The notes: generated by a model from the letters alone, not told the origin. 64,000 nt of DNA from an uncultured Lachnospiraceae bacterium (GCA_910589075.1 CAJUSK010000012.1:124001-188000); one strand, 5' to 3'. Shown: positions 17,279 through 26,535, numbered from the stretch's first letter. Numbers and translations: made by a program.

Positions 17279-17591
17279 CTGCTCATAATCCTTTCTGCGC
17301 CGCGGGCAGCAGTGGCTGCTGCTGTGCCTGTTGTCTATGTAGATCTCTGTATCAGAAGTAGATTTTCATCTTCTATATCTTATAACAATTCCATGACTCG
17401 TGCAAGCAGTATGGGTGGGAAAATGGTGACAATCCTGTGGAAGGATGCCTTCTGCAAAAGCCAGAAGGCAGACGATGCGTTCCCTGCGAAAAATCACTGA
17501 AAATCCCCACTCAGCCACTTTACGAAACCGATAATCGTGGTATACTCTTAATAGACATTGACAGTCAGTCACCAATGTTAGGAGGTCTATT
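17279..17591. other. Divergent intergenic region between pheA and the DUF5050 gene
   Basis: Contains a small GCAGCAG-TGG-CTGCTGC hairpin in the pheA leader (17306-17322), an 8-bp inverted repeat GCCTTCTG/CAGAAGGC (17447-17469) with no U-tract, and a TATACT at 17541-17546 that could be the -10 for the plus-strand gene with only a weak -35. No T-box consensus (GGTACCGCG) is present. I see no gene in it. Confidence 0.55.
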
Positions 17592-18635
17592 ATGAAACTA
17601 CTCAAAAACATCCTGCTCATAACAATCCCCGTCGTACTGTTTGCCGCTCTGTTCACCTGGTCCTACGTTTCCAAAAAAGTACCGGAAAACCCGGCTGGCA
17701 CGGTGGGCAATACCGCAGGAAATCTAAACAATGGAGGACTTTTCTGTGAAGACGACGGAAAAGTTTATTTCGCCAACGCCTATGATAACTATGCCCTGTA
17801 TGTCATGAATCCGGACGAAACGGATGTGAAGAAACTGTCCAACGCACAGGTCAGTTCCCTGAATGCGGCAGGCAATTTCCTGTATTATTATCAGTCTTCC
17901 TCTTCCGCTTCCGATCATTTTTCTTCCATGTTCCGGACCAACGGCGTATATCGCTCCAAAAAGAACGGGAAATCCTCTGTCTGCCTCAAGCGCGTGCCGT
18001 CTCCTTCCCTGTCTCTGTGGGACAATACCATTTTCTACCAGTCCTACAGTACGAAAACCGGCACTTCTCTCTGCCGCATTGATATAGACAAGGACAATTA
18101 TGAAGAAATACAAAATTATGTCATCAACCCCGCCAGCATACAGGATCATAAAATCTACTTTGGCGGCACAGGTAAGGACCATTATCTGTACACCCTGGAT
18201 ACAGACACCAATTCCATCGCCGCCATTTTTATGGGCGACGTATATAACCCCATCGTCCAGGGCGAATACGTCTATTATATGGACATTTCCTCGGATTACA
18301 GACTCTGCCGCTATTCTCTCTATTCGCAGACTGTGGAGATCCTCACCGAAGACCGGCTGGATTTCTTCAATGTAACCGGAGATTACATCTATTACCAGAA
18401 AAGCGATGCAAAGGAACCGGCTTTAAAACGGATTTACACAGACGGTACGGGAGAAGAAGTCGTTGCCCCCGGCGTCTATGAAAATATCAACTCCACTTCC
18501 CAGTATGTCTATTTCAATGCCTATGACACACCGTCGCCTGTATTCCATACCCCCCTGTACGGCCCTGTGCAGGTAGAAACATTTTCGGCGGCAGCCACGG
18601 CCTTGGCACAATCGGACAGCGCTTCCAAACAATAG
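17592..18635 (+). CDS. Membrane-anchored DUF5050-type beta-propeller protein
   Basis: 347 aa. Residues 7-27 are one membrane helix or uncleaved signal (NILLITIPVVLFAALFTWSY), so the rest is outside the cell. The body repeats blocks of the form IYF/YYYQ..D-x-x-x-LYxMN/CRID (GKVYFANAYDN, KIYFGGTGKDH, EYVYYMDISSDY, DYIYYQKSDAK, QYVYFNAYDT), each about 45-50 residues, the pattern of the DUF5050 six- to seven-bladed propeller. The C-terminus is a Ser/Ala-rich tail. Function is unknown; these domains often occur in cell-surface proteins. AGGAGG lies well placed before the ATG; a hairpin at 18664 follows. Confidence 0.8.
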   Translation: MKLLKNILLITIPVVLFAALFTWSYVSKKVPENPAGTVGNTAGNLNNGGLFCEDDGKVYFANAYDNYALYVMNPDETDVKKLSNAQVSSLNAAGNFLYYYQSSSSASDHFSSMFRTNGVYRSKKNGKSSVCLKRVPSPSLSLWDNTIFYQSYSTKTGTSLCRIDIDKDNYEEIQNYVINPASIQDHKIYFGGTGKDHYLYTLDTDTNSIAAIFMGDVYNPIVQGEYVYYMDISSDYRLCRYSLYSQTVEILTEDRLDFFNVTGDYIYYQKSDAKEPALKRIYTDGTGEEVVAPGVYENINSTSQYVYFNAYDTPSPVFHTPLYGPVQVETFSAAATALAQSDSASKQ

Positions 18636-18663
18636 CCAAATACAAACATACATACAAACAACA

Positions 18664-18695
18664 GGCGACATGGCTCAGGTAAGCGTCATGTCGCC
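18664..18695. terminator. Shared terminator between convergent genes
   Basis: GGCGACATG, 14-base loop, CATGTCGCC, then CGTTTCTCATCTTT on the plus strand. It lies between the DUF5050 stop (18635) and the folBK stop (18702). The U-tract is imperfect. Confidence 0.6.
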
Positions 18696-18701
18696 CGTTT
18701 C

Positions 18702-19592
18702 TCATCTTTCATCTGCTTTTGCAGGCTGCTTTGCCCTGGTTTGCAGTTCTTCCAGAAGTACTGTGACAGATTTTCCATAGAGAGGATGTATCCAGTCCGG
18801 TACAATCTGTGCCAACGGTGTCAGTACAAAATCCCGGTTGCACATATCCGGATGAGGCACTGTCAGCTTCCCCGTCCGGATGATCTCGTCCCCGTAAAAT
18901 ATCAGATCCAGATCCAGTGTCCTCGGTCCCCAGTGCACGATACGTTCCCGTCCGGCTTCCGTTTCCAGACGGTTTAAAAATTCCAGAAGTTCTTCCGGCT
19001 CATATAAGGTTTCTATCAGAAGTGCCCCATTTACAAAATCATCCTGCTCCACTCCGCCGTAAGGCTTTGTTACAATCCGATCCGCACGGCGCACAATACG
19101 GCAATTCATATCATCTGCTATTTTATGAACGGCTGTTTCTATATACTGCTCCTTATCGCCCATATTCGAGCCGCAGGCAACCACTGCCCGGCGCCAGCCC
19201 CTGGTCACAGTCACGGAAACCGATGCAAACGGCAGTGGAATCGGCGCGGAAGGCTTGCGGATTTCCAATGTAAGCCCCTGGACTCCCGGAAACTCCAACA
19301 GCAGCTTCCGGGCCAGATTTTCACAGGCCGCCTCCAAAAGTCTGTATGTATGGTCCGTGAGAAAACGGTGGATCACCTGGCAGACTGCCCCGTAATCCGT
19401 GGACAGGGACAAATCGTCACTTTTCCCTGCCCTGCGGCAGTCTGTATACAGTGTGGCATTTACAAAAAATTTCTGTCCCAGGCTCGTTTCTTCCGGAAAT
19501 ACCCCGTGACGGGCATACACTTCCAAACCCTCTATACGGATTTCATCTCTGTCTCCGCAGGAAAACCCATACCGGTTTTTATCTTCCCGCAT
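18702..19592 (-). CDS. folBK: Fused dihydroneopterin aldolase - HPPK
   Basis: 296 aa, two enzymes in one chain. Residues about 15-130 are FolB (IRIEGLEVYARHGVFPEE, with the substrate Glu and the TDYG and LLEAACENLA blocks). Residues about 137-285 are FolK (VACGSNMGDKEQYIE, then HWGPRTLDLDLIFYGDE, the pyrophosphokinase signature). Together they convert dihydroneopterin to 6-hydroxymethyl-dihydropterin diphosphate, the substrate of FolP. GGAGG lies nine bases before the ATG; the start overlaps the folP end by 14 bp. Last gene of the folate operon. Confidence 0.95.
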   Translation of the reverse strand: MREDKNRYGFSCGDRDEIRIEGLEVYARHGVFPEETSLGQKFFVNATLYTDCRRAGKSDDLSLSTDYGAVCQVIHRFLTDHTYRLLEAACENLARKLLLEFPGVQGLTLEIRKPSAPIPLPFASVSVTVTRGWRRAVVACGSNMGDKEQYIETAVHKIADDMNCRIVRRADRIVTKPYGGVEQDDFVNGALLIETLYEPEELLEFLNRLETEAGRERIVHWGPRTLDLDLIFYGDEIIRTGKLTVPHPDMCNRDFVLTPLAQIVPDWIHPLYGKSVTVLLEELQTRAKQPAKADER

Positions 19593-20394
19593 GCAGAATT
19601 GCCTCCGTCATCCTGATGGCACGCACATTTTCCTTCACATCATGTACACGGATAAAGGCACAGCCTTTCATCACACCGATCACGGAAGTCGCTATCGTCC
19701 CTTCTACCCGGTCGGTAACCGGCAGATCCAGGGTATTGCCGATCACGGATTTTCTGGAAGCCCCCATCAGCACCGGATAGCCAAACATATGCAGCTCTTC
19801 CAGGCCATTAATAGCCGCCAGACTCTGCTCACGGGTTTTGCCGAATCCAATACCGGGATCCAGGATAATCCTGTCATTGGCAATTCCCGCCTTCTCTGCC
19901 AGATGAATGCTCTTTCCCATATCATCCGTTATTTCAGCCATAAAATCTTTGTAAACCGCTTCTTTTCTGTTGTGTACCAGGCAGCAGGCAACACCGGCCT
20001 GTGCAATCACCCCTGCCATCTCCGGGTCAAATTTCAGTCCCCATATATCGTTGATCATATCTGCACCTGCCGCAATGCCTGCCCTGGCGGTCTGGCTGTG
20101 GTAGGTGTCCAAAGAAACCGGTATATCAAATCTGGCTTTAATTTTTTCGATTATCGGAACCACCCGTTCAATTTCTTCCTCTGTTTCCAGGGAATAATCC
20201 GAACCGGGTTTTGTGGATTCGCCGCCCACGTCAATCAAGTCCGCACCTGCCGCAATCATTTCTTCCACATGACGCAGTGCCTTATCCGGATCATTGAACT
20301 GCCCGCCATCCGAGAAAGAATCCGGGGTCACATTTAAAATGCCCATAACATACACAGAATCCGATACCTGAAATTCACGATTGCCAATTTTCAT
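19579..20394 (-). CDS. folP: Dihydropteroate synthase
   Basis: 271 aa. VMGILNVTPDSFSDGG (pterin/phosphate-binding loop 1), IDVGGESTKPGS (loop 2), VSLDTY, IILDPGIGFGKTREQSL, and the final LRVHDV-type motif (FIRVHDVKENVRAIRM) are all intact. The enzyme joins p-aminobenzoate to the pterin diphosphate and is the sulfonamide target. It lies between the HD gene (36-bp gap) and folBK (overlap) in the folate operon. Confidence 0.97.
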   Translation of the reverse strand: MKIGNREFQVSDSVYVMGILNVTPDSFSDGGQFNDPDKALRHVEEMIAAGADLIDVGGESTKPGSDYSLETEEEIERVVPIIEKIKARFDIPVSLDTYHSQTARAGIAAGADMINDIWGLKFDPEMAGVIAQAGVACCLVHNRKEAVYKDFMAEITDDMGKSIHLAEKAGIANDRIILDPGIGFGKTREQSLAAINGLEELHMFGYPVLMGASRKSVIGNTLDLPVTDRVEGTIATSVIGVMKGCAFIRVHDVKENVRAIRMTEAILHAGR

Positions 20395-20430
20395 CCTATT
20401 TTCCTCTCTTTCTTAATTACAGCTTACCCC

Positions 20431-20922
20431 CTAATACCGAAGCCGCATATTTTTTTTATTGTTTTTCCAGTTGCATGCCGACTCAGCCGGGCAGATATAG
20501 CATCCCCGGCTCAGCTTATCCGCCTGATACAGAATGCCCCGCAGGCTTTTCTCTTTTCGGATACCGGCATTCCTGTGATTTTTGATGGCATCCACAATCT
20601 GTTCCGCCTCCTTCTCATCAAACCCACAGTCCTTTAAGATACCCGGCGCCAGTGCCGCGCTTGCCTTCTCATGGGGTATCCCTTCCTCATATTGTCTGTA
20701 CCGTCCAATGTCATGAAGCAGCGCCGCCCCATAGATCAGTTCCCTCTTCTGCCTGACTTTCTTTTTCAGATTGAGAATATACGCAATCCTGGCTACGGAA
20801 AGAAAATGCTCCACATCATGCCTGCAAAATATCCTGTCTTTTTCACATTCCCTGTTTTTTTCAATGCATGCCCGAAAAACGGCATGTTTTAAAATCTTGT
20901 CAACCCTTTTCATTTCGTTCAC
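20431..20922 (-). CDS. HD-domain hydrolase of the folate operon, with a C-terminal cysteine cluster
   Basis: 163 aa. HDVEHFLSVARIAYIL, AALLHDIGRYRQYEEG, and IKNHRNAG give the H...HD...D metal-binding pattern of HD phosphohydrolases. This gene is regularly found between folE and folP in Clostridia and may remove a phosphate from a pterin intermediate, a step that lacks a universal enzyme (inference). The C-terminus holds CYICPAESAC-NW (C-x2-C-x5-C) and a very basic tail, which could bind a metal. Its ATG overlaps the folE stop by four bases (ATGA), indicating coupling. Confidence 0.85.
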   Translation of the reverse strand: MNEMKRVDKILKHAVFRACIEKNRECEKDRIFCRHDVEHFLSVARIAYILNLKKKVRQKRELIYGAALLHDIGRYRQYEEGIPHEKASAALAPGILKDCGFDEKEAEQIVDAIKNHRNAGIRKEKSLRGILYQADKLSRGCYICPAESACNWKNNKKNMRLRY

Positions 20923-21476
20923 CTGGCAAGACAGGACCAGAACCGGCTTTGCAGTTCCTGTTTCTCTTCAAAAATGCCCCGCACGGCAACTGTCATGGTC
21001 TGACTGCCCGGTTTTTTCACACCACGCATCGTCATACACATATGCTCTGCCTCCACCATTACCATCACCCCCTGTGGTTTCAGTTCTTCCATAATGGCGT
21101 CTGCCACCTGTGCTGTCAGCCGCTCCTGTATCTGCAGACGCCCGGCAAAGACTTCCACTGTCCTTGCCAGTTTACTCAGCCCCACTACATAGCCGTCCGG
21201 TATGTATGCGATATGGACCTTCCCGAAAAAAGGCATCAGATGATGTTCACACATAGAATAAAATACAATCTCCTTTTCCAGTACCATTTCATTGCTCTCC
21301 ACGGAAAACTTCCTGGAAAGATGGGCTCCTGCCTCCTCTGACATGCCATGCATGATTTCTCCATACATGCGCGCAATCCGCGCAGGTGTATCCCGCAGCC
21401 CTTCCCTGGAGGTATCTTCTCCGATCCCTTCCAGCAAAAGCCGTATTGCCTCTTCAACTTTCCCCTGATCTACCAT
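20919..21476 (-). CDS. folE: GTP cyclohydrolase I
   Basis: 185 aa. EIVFYSMCEHHLMPFFGKVHIAYIPDG contains the zinc-binding Cys and His pair and the catalytic His; LQIQERLT and the second zinc Cys in EAEHMCMTMRGVKKPGSQT follow. It opens the imidazole ring of GTP to give dihydroneopterin triphosphate, the first folate step. The frame runs up to 21512, but AGGAG is spaced for the ATG at 21476 (MVDQGKVEEA), inside the last codons of folC. Confidence 0.96.
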   Translation of the reverse strand: MVDQGKVEEAIRLLLEGIGEDTSREGLRDTPARIARMYGEIMHGMSEEAGAHLSRKFSVESNEMVLEKEIVFYSMCEHHLMPFFGKVHIAYIPDGYVVGLSKLARTVEVFAGRLQIQERLTAQVADAIMEELKPQGVMVMVEAEHMCMTMRGVKKPGSQTMTVAVRGIFEEKQELQSRFWSCLAR

Positions 21477-22797
21477 GTGCGTCTCTCCTGATCTTGTCTC
21501 TGTTTGCCACAATCCCCGCCAGTTTCCCCAGACAGGCCAGCGAACCGAAGGCCAGTATCACACTGTCCCGGTCTGCCAGAAGATAACTCATCTCCACCGC
21601 CTCCTGCAGACTGTCCGCTGCCGTTACATTGGGATTGTATTCCTTGACAACGCCGGCCAGCTCATATGCGGGCAGCGCCCGCCCGTTTCCCGGCGCAGCC
21701 ACGGTAATCACCTGCTCCGCCAACGGCGCCGTCAATGCAGCAATTTTCTCATATTCTTTATCTTTCATTATCCCCATTATAGTAATTATCTTTTTATTTG
21801 TAAAATAAAATCTGACAGATTCTTTTAATTTTTGTGCGGCATCCACATTGTGGGCCCCATCAATGATAAAATAGGGGCGTTTTGCAAGGACGGTAAACCG
21901 CCCCGGCCACCTGGTTTCCAACAGCCCTTTCCTGAGCATCTTTTCCGATACCGGGAATCCGCAGTCCCGCAGTGTCTCTATGGTTTTTACCGCCACCACC
22001 GCGTTTTCCGTCTGGAACCTGCCGGGCAGGGATATCACCAAATCATCCAGATCCCCATAGGAAAAACGCTGTCGTTCGATGCCATAGCGGATTTTCCGGG
22101 CTGAGGATACATCCGCAATCCGCAGTGTCGCCCCCTGCTCCTCACAGATCCGCTCCACGGTATCCATCACAGGCGGCGCCTGCTTCATACAAATTACATA
22201 ACAGTTGTTTTTTATAATTCCCGCTTTCTGCACGGCGATTTCTTCCAATGTATTTCCCAGCATCCCCATATGATCCATACTGATGGAAGTCAGGACCGCG
22301 GCCACGGTGGTGCCGACGATATTGGTGGCATCTGTAAGCCCGCCCATCCCGGCCTCCAGCACGGCAATCTCGCACTGCTTTTCCCTGAAATACCAGAAGG
22401 CAAGAGCGGTTTCCACCTCAAAGGGCGTAGGATAAGGATACCCCTGCGCTTCCAGTTCTTCCGCCGCCTGACGTACCGCTTCCATGCCCGCCGCATAATC
22501 TGCCCTGGAAATAGGCCTGCCATTCACCTGTATCTGTTCCAGCCTGGAAAAAACCGCCGGGGAACTGTACCGGCCCGTCCGGTATCCGGCATATTTCAAA
22601 ACCGTGGACAGAAAGCCCAGCACAGACCCTTTGCCATTCGTACCCGCAATATGAACAAACTGCACATCATCCTGTGGATTCCCCATGCGCTCTGCCAGAC
22701 GCCGCATGGAATCCAGCCCCAGTACGATTCCCCGCCCTTTCACCTGTTCCATATAGTCCAGTGCCTGTTCATATTTTTCGATTGTCTCTTTCCACAT
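21454..22797 (-). CDS. folC: Bifunctional folylpolyglutamate / dihydrofolate synthase
   Basis: 447 aa. FVHIAGTNGKGSVLGFLSTVL is the Mur-ligase-type P-loop; YSSPAVFSRLEQIQVNG, EVALAFWYF-like FEVETALAFWYF, SISMDHMGMLGN and IDGAHNVDAAQ are the family blocks, with C-terminal ligase domain at about 300-440. It adds glutamate to dihydropteroate and folates. The open frame continues to 22887, but GAGGAG is spaced for the ATG at 22797 and the family starts there. First gene of the minus-strand folate operon; folE starts inside its 3' end. Confidence 0.95.
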   Translation of the reverse strand: MWKETIEKYEQALDYMEQVKGRGIVLGLDSMRRLAERMGNPQDDVQFVHIAGTNGKGSVLGFLSTVLKYAGYRTGRYSSPAVFSRLEQIQVNGRPISRADYAAGMEAVRQAAEELEAQGYPYPTPFEVETALAFWYFREKQCEIAVLEAGMGGLTDATNIVGTTVAAVLTSISMDHMGMLGNTLEEIAVQKAGIIKNNCYVICMKQAPPVMDTVERICEEQGATLRIADVSSARKIRYGIERQRFSYGDLDDLVISLPGRFQTENAVVAVKTIETLRDCGFPVSEKMLRKGLLETRWPGRFTVLAKRPYFIIDGAHNVDAAQKLKESVRFYFTNKKIITIMGIMKDKEYEKIAALTAPLAEQVITVAAPGNGRALPAYELAGVVKEYNPNVTAADSLQEAVEMSYLLADRDSVILAFGSLACLGKLAGIVANRDKIRRDAHGRSGES

Positions 22798-22870
22798 AAG
22801 GGCTCCTCTTTCAATGACTGTTTTTTTATGACAGCGGAATATCTTTCCATAATCGGGAAATACTGTTCCT

Positions 22871-23278
22871 ATGAAAAACTTTATCAAAATGTTTCTGCGC
22901 TGCGGTATTCTGGGATGGTGTCTGGAAATATCGTTTACCGCCCTGCAATCCTTCCGCAGACGTGAAAAGACAGGTATGGGAAATACTTCTGTCTTTATGT
23001 TCTTTATCTATGGTATGGCTGTATTCCTGAAACCGGTCTATGTCCTGACCAGACAGTTTCCTGTATACATCCGCGGCCTTGTATATATGGTCTGCATTTT
23101 TATCGCAGAATTCACCACCGGAACCCTGCTGGCAAAAAAAGACCTGTGTCCATGGAACTATGAACACTCCCGCTACCATATCAGGAAACGGATCCGGCTG
23201 GATTATGCGCCGCTATGGTTCCTGACCGGCCTGCTCTTCGAACAGCTGGCGCTGAATGATTCTCAAAAATGCCCCTGA
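22871..23278 (+). CDS. Small PF06541-type membrane protein (ABC_trans_CmpB-like)
   Basis: 135 aa with three to four membrane segments. LRCGILGWCLEISFTAL matches the opening GW-x-x-E block of the PF06541 family, and the end WNYEHSRYHIRKRIRLDYAPLWFLTGLLFE matches the W-x-Y and R-x-D-x-AP-x-W blocks. The family name suggests a transporter but no transport activity is known to me. A larger relative is encoded at 58069-58884. The ribosome site is weak. Its last 16 bp overlap tail-to-tail with the MATE gene. Confidence 0.75.
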   Translation: MKNFIKMFLRCGILGWCLEISFTALQSFRRREKTGMGNTSVFMFFIYGMAVFLKPVYVLTRQFPVYIRGLVYMVCIFIAEFTTGTLLAKKDLCPWNYEHSRYHIRKRIRLDYAPLWFLTGLLFEQLALNDSQKCP

Positions 23279-24603
23279 CGCCTGATTTTCCTGAAAATCA
23301 ACAGATAGGACAACCAGAGAAACGCACCTGCCGAAATCCACGCGCACATATTGGCCATGCACACGCCCGGAAAACTCTCATAGCGCGCTGCGATCATGGC
23401 AACAACCGCCCTGCTGGCCAGCTCCACAATCCCGCCGGTGGTGGGAATCAGCGCAAAGCCGCATCCCTGCAAAATATTGCGATAAATAAAAATCATGCCA
23501 AGGGGAATAAAACAGCTTCCGCACAAAAACAGGTAAATCGAAGCATACCTCTCGATTTCAGCCAGATTCTCCGATACAAACATGGCAATCAGATGGTGCT
23601 TGAACAGCATGATCAGCCCATACACCACCAGAGCGTACACAGCCGTAAACCAGAACGCACAACGGGCCCCCTGGCTGATACGGTCACAGGCATTGATCCC
23701 TCTGTTCTGTCCCGCATAGGTTGCCATCGTCATCCCCATGGCCAGGAATGGCTGTGTCACAAGCTGCTCCACTTTGGAAGCGGCCGTATATGCCGCCACA
23801 GCCATGGAACCCAGCATATTCAACGCTGCCTGGACCATAATCGCCCCCACCGCCGTAATGGAAAACTGAAATGCCATCGGCAGCGCAATGGACAACTGCA
23901 TCCAAAACAGATGGATATCTATGCCAAAATGACTGCGCCTGAGCTTGAGTATTTCCACCTTTTTCAATACATACAATACGCAGAGCAGACCTGACACGCC
24001 CTGGGAAATAACGGTGGCCCAGGCCGCACCGGCCACGCCCATCTGAAAGCAGATAATAAATATGAGATCCAGCACAATATTGATAAACGCCGCAACCATC
24101 AGAAAATACAGAGGGATCTTACTGTTGCCCACCGCACGGAGTATACTGGCCATCAGATTATAGAGTACGGTACAGCCCATACCCATACAGATAACGCTGA
24201 TATAGCTCCTGGACATATCGAAAATATCTTCCGGCGTCTTCATCAACCGCAGCAGGCCGTCAATCCCCGCCAGACTGCCAAGGGTCATCACAACGGTAAA
24301 TACCACTGCAAGCAGCACTGCCGCTGCCACGCTCTTCTTCATCCCTTCCATATCTCCGGCGCCAAAGCGCTGGGATGTCAATACCGTAAAGCCGGTTGTA
24401 AGCCCCTGCATAAAGCCAAGGATCAGAAACATAACCGTTCCCGTAGCGCCCACCGCTGCCAGCGCCTTCACACCGACAAACTGCCCCACAATAATGGTAT
24501 CTACCATATTATACAACTGTTGAAATATATTTCCAATAATCAGAGGGATGATAAATCTGATCACCAGCCCTGAGGGCTTTCCTTTCGTCATATCCAGTTC
24601 CAT
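23263..24603 (-). CDS. MATE-family multidrug/cation efflux protein
   Basis: 446 aa, twelve predicted membrane segments. The start GLVIRFIIPLIIGNIFQQLYNMVDTIIVGQFVG is the typical first MATE helix pair of the NorM/DinF-like clostridial group, and the domain duplicates at about residue 225 (FWMQLSIALPMAFQFSITAVGAIM). MATE proteins exchange Na+ or H+ for organic cations. AGGAGG lies eight bases before the ATG. The upstream region (24654-24815) holds a degenerate tandem repeat through which this gene's promoter must run. Confidence 0.92.
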   Translation of the reverse strand: MELDMTKGKPSGLVIRFIIPLIIGNIFQQLYNMVDTIIVGQFVGVKALAAVGATGTVMFLILGFMQGLTTGFTVLTSQRFGAGDMEGMKKSVAAAVLLAVVFTVVMTLGSLAGIDGLLRLMKTPEDIFDMSRSYISVICMGMGCTVLYNLMASILRAVGNSKIPLYFLMVAAFINIVLDLIFIICFQMGVAGAAWATVISQGVSGLLCVLYVLKKVEILKLRRSHFGIDIHLFWMQLSIALPMAFQFSITAVGAIMVQAALNMLGSMAVAAYTAASKVEQLVTQPFLAMGMTMATYAGQNRGINACDRISQGARCAFWFTAVYALVVYGLIMLFKHHLIAMFVSENLAEIERYASIYLFLCGSCFIPLGMIFIYRNILQGCGFALIPTTGGIVELASRAVVAMIAARYESFPGVCMANMCAWISAGAFLWLSYLLIFRKIRRQGHF

Positions 24604-24653
24604 ACAGCTTACCTCCTATACGCCTGCATACATTACAGAATTGTAAACAACAA

Positions 24654-24815
24654 TAGAAAGCACGTTTTGCGAACTTTCTGTTGTCATGAATCAAAAACAC
24701 GGTTTCCGCACGTTCTGTTGTCAGGAACAACTGAAAACATACTTCCGCACGTTCCACTGTCATAAGCAATGAAAACATGTTTTCTGCACGCTCTGTTGTC
24801 AGAAACAATCAAATG
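24654..24815. repeat. Degenerate tandem repeat with small hairpin, four units
   Basis: Four related units of about 38-45 bp, each built around a core like GCACGTTCTGTTGTCA followed by an A-rich tail (starting near 24655, 24697, 24738 and 24776). The first unit is a GAAAG...CTTTC hairpin almost identical to the single copy at 26991-27030. The whole 24604-24953 gap otherwise holds only the promoter at 24891. Confidence 0.7.
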
Positions 24816-24890
24816 CATGTTCTGTAAACCACTCATTCATCTGCATCAAAACCTGCCAAAACGCCAATATCATATTATAACAGATTTTCA

Positions 24891-24919
24891 TTGAAAGAAA
24901 AGAGGGTATATGCTATTAT
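24891..24919 (+). promoter_or_regulatory. Promoter of the nitroreductase gene
   Basis: TTGAAA, 17 bp, TATTAT, 34 bp before the GTG start. Confidence 0.65.
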
Positions 24920-24953
24920 AAAAAAGTGAAAATATACAAAAGGAGGATTCAAC

Positions 24954-25496
24954 GTGACTGCAAAAGAATGTATCAAAGGCCGTAGAAGTATCCGCAAATT
25001 CAAGGACACAGCGATTGACCATCAGTTGCTTGAGGATATTGTCGAAACCGCTTCGTATGCCCCCAGTTGGAAGCATACACAGATTGTTCGCTACATAGCT
25101 GTGGAAGGCGCGTTAAAAGACAAAATCGGCAGTGAATGCACATCCACGTTTCCCAATAACGGAGTCATCATTCAGAATGCACCCATGCTGATTGCCGTAA
25201 CCGTAATCAAAAACAGATGCGGTTATGAAAGAGATGGTTCCTTTACAACGCCCCGTGGCGACACATGGCAGATGTACGATGCAGGCGTGGCTTCTGAGGC
25301 ATTTTGTCTGGCAGCTTATGAGCAGGGGATTGGTTCCGTCATCGTGGGGATTTTTGACGGAGATACCGCTTCCACTCTGCTTGACATTCCTGATGACCGG
25401 GAACTGGTTGCCCTCATTCCCATCGGCTATCCGGATGAAACTCCTGTTGCTCCCAGAAGAAAACCTGTGGCAGAACTGGTTTCCTACAAAGCCTAA
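24954..25496 (+). CDS. Nitroreductase-family flavoprotein
   Basis: 180 aa. The N-terminus RRSIRKFKDTAIDHQLLEDIVETASYAPSW is the FMN-phosphate-binding Arg-Arg-Ser-x-Arg block of the NfsA/NfsB superfamily; AYEQGIGSVIVGIFDG and LIPIGYPDE are the later family blocks. These enzymes use NAD(P)H to reduce nitroaromatics, quinones or related acceptors; the physiological substrate is unknown. The start is GTG with AGGAGGATTCAAC in front. It has its own promoter and terminator, so is monocistronic. Confidence 0.9.
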   Translation: MTAKECIKGRRSIRKFKDTAIDHQLLEDIVETASYAPSWKHTQIVRYIAVEGALKDKIGSECTSTFPNNGVIIQNAPMLIAVTVIKNRCGYERDGSFTTPRGDTWQMYDAGVASEAFCLAAYEQGIGSVIVGIFDGDTASTLLDIPDDRELVALIPIGYPDETPVAPRRKPVAELVSYKA

Positions 25497-25501
25497 TATA
25501 G

Positions 25502-25535
25502 AAAATCGGAGGGACCTGGTTCCTTCGATTTTTTT
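25502..25535 (+). terminator. Terminator of the nitroreductase gene
   Basis: AAAATCGGAGG, loop, CCTTCGATTTTTTT: 11-bp stem (with G-U pairs) followed by seven T. Confidence 0.85.
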
Positions 25536-25578
25536 GCGCATAGTTTTTCAGTCTGACAGAAAAGAAGGAGAATTTATC

Positions 25579-26535
25579 ATGAGACATCTAATGAGTCCGC
25601 TGGATTTTACAGTCCAGGAACTGGAACGCCTGTTTGACCTGGCCGGCGATATGGAACAGCACATGGACCGGTATGCTCACATATGCGAAGGAAAAAAACT
25701 GGCCACCTGCTTTTATGAGCCGAGCACACGGACACGGCTCAGTTTTGAAGCGGCCATGCTGAATCTGGGCGGACAGGTACTCGGATTTTCCGATGCGGAT
25801 TCCTCTTCCGCTTCCAAAGGTGAAAGTGTTTCCGACACCATACGGGTTATCTCCTGTTATGCGGATATATGTGCCATGCGCCATCCCAAAGAAGGCGCGC
25901 CCATGGTTGCGGCAAGCCGTTCCAAAATCCCGGTGATCAATGCCGGGGACGGAGGGCATCAACATCCCACCCAAACGCTTACAGACCTGCTGACTATCCG
26001 TTCTCTGAAAGGCCGGTTGTCGGATCTCACCATCGGTCTGTGCGGCGATCTGAAATTCGGACGCACCGTCCATTCACTGATTCATGCACTGTCCCGATAC
26101 GACAATATCCGTTTCCTCTTTATTTCACCGGAAGAACTGCGGATTCCCAGCTATATGACTGAGATGCTGCGGGAAAAAGGCATTGACTATGAAGAAGTCA
26201 TCCGTCTGGAGGATTGCATCGGATCACTGGACCTGCTCTATATGACCAGAGTACAGCGGGAACGTTTCTTCAATGAAGAAGATTACGTCCGGTTGAAAGA
26301 TTTTTATATACTGGACAAGGAAAAGCTGTCTTTGGCAAGCCCGGACATGCTCATTCTGCATCCCCTGCCCAGAGTCAATGAAATTTCCGTGGAAGTGGAT
26401 GAAGATCCGCGGGCCGTATATTTCAGGCAGGCCCAATATGGTGTCTATGTCCGCATGGCATTGATCTGCACGCTGCTGGGACTCAATCCGGAGCAGGAAA
26501 CCATCGTTTCATACCAGGGAGGTAACGCATGTTAA
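25579..26535 (+). CDS. pyrB: Aspartate carbamoyltransferase, catalytic subunit
   Basis: 318 aa. The carbamoyl-phosphate motif STRTR (residues 49-53), HPTQTLTD, and HPLPRVNEI are intact. It condenses carbamoyl phosphate with aspartate in pyrimidine synthesis. The open frame extends far upstream, through the nitroreductase terminator, but AAGGAG lies 8 bases before the ATG at 25579 and the protein then begins at the family start. The stop overlaps the pyrI start by seven bases. Confidence 0.97.
   Translation: MRHLMSPLDFTVQELERLFDLAGDMEQHMDRYAHICEGKKLATCFYEPSTRTRLSFEAAMLNLGGQVLGFSDADSSSASKGESVSDTIRVISCYADICAMRHPKEGAPMVAASRSKIPVINAGDGGHQHPTQTLTDLLTIRSLKGRLSDLTIGLCGDLKFGRTVHSLIHALSRYDNIRFLFISPEELRIPSYMTEMLREKGIDYEEVIRLEDCIGSLDLLYMTRVQRERFFNEEDYVRLKDFYILDKEKLSLASPDMLILHPLPRVNEISVEVDEDPRAVYFRQAQYGVYVRMALICTLLGLNPEQETIVSYQGGNAC

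Noticed and set aside
17279..17591. T-box or leader-peptide attenuator upstream of pheA
   Set aside because: No GGTACCGCG core, no Phe-rich leader frame and no terminator with a U-tract.
24654..24815. CRISPR or phage attachment site
   Set aside because: Units are degenerate and without spacers; no integrase or tRNA is near.
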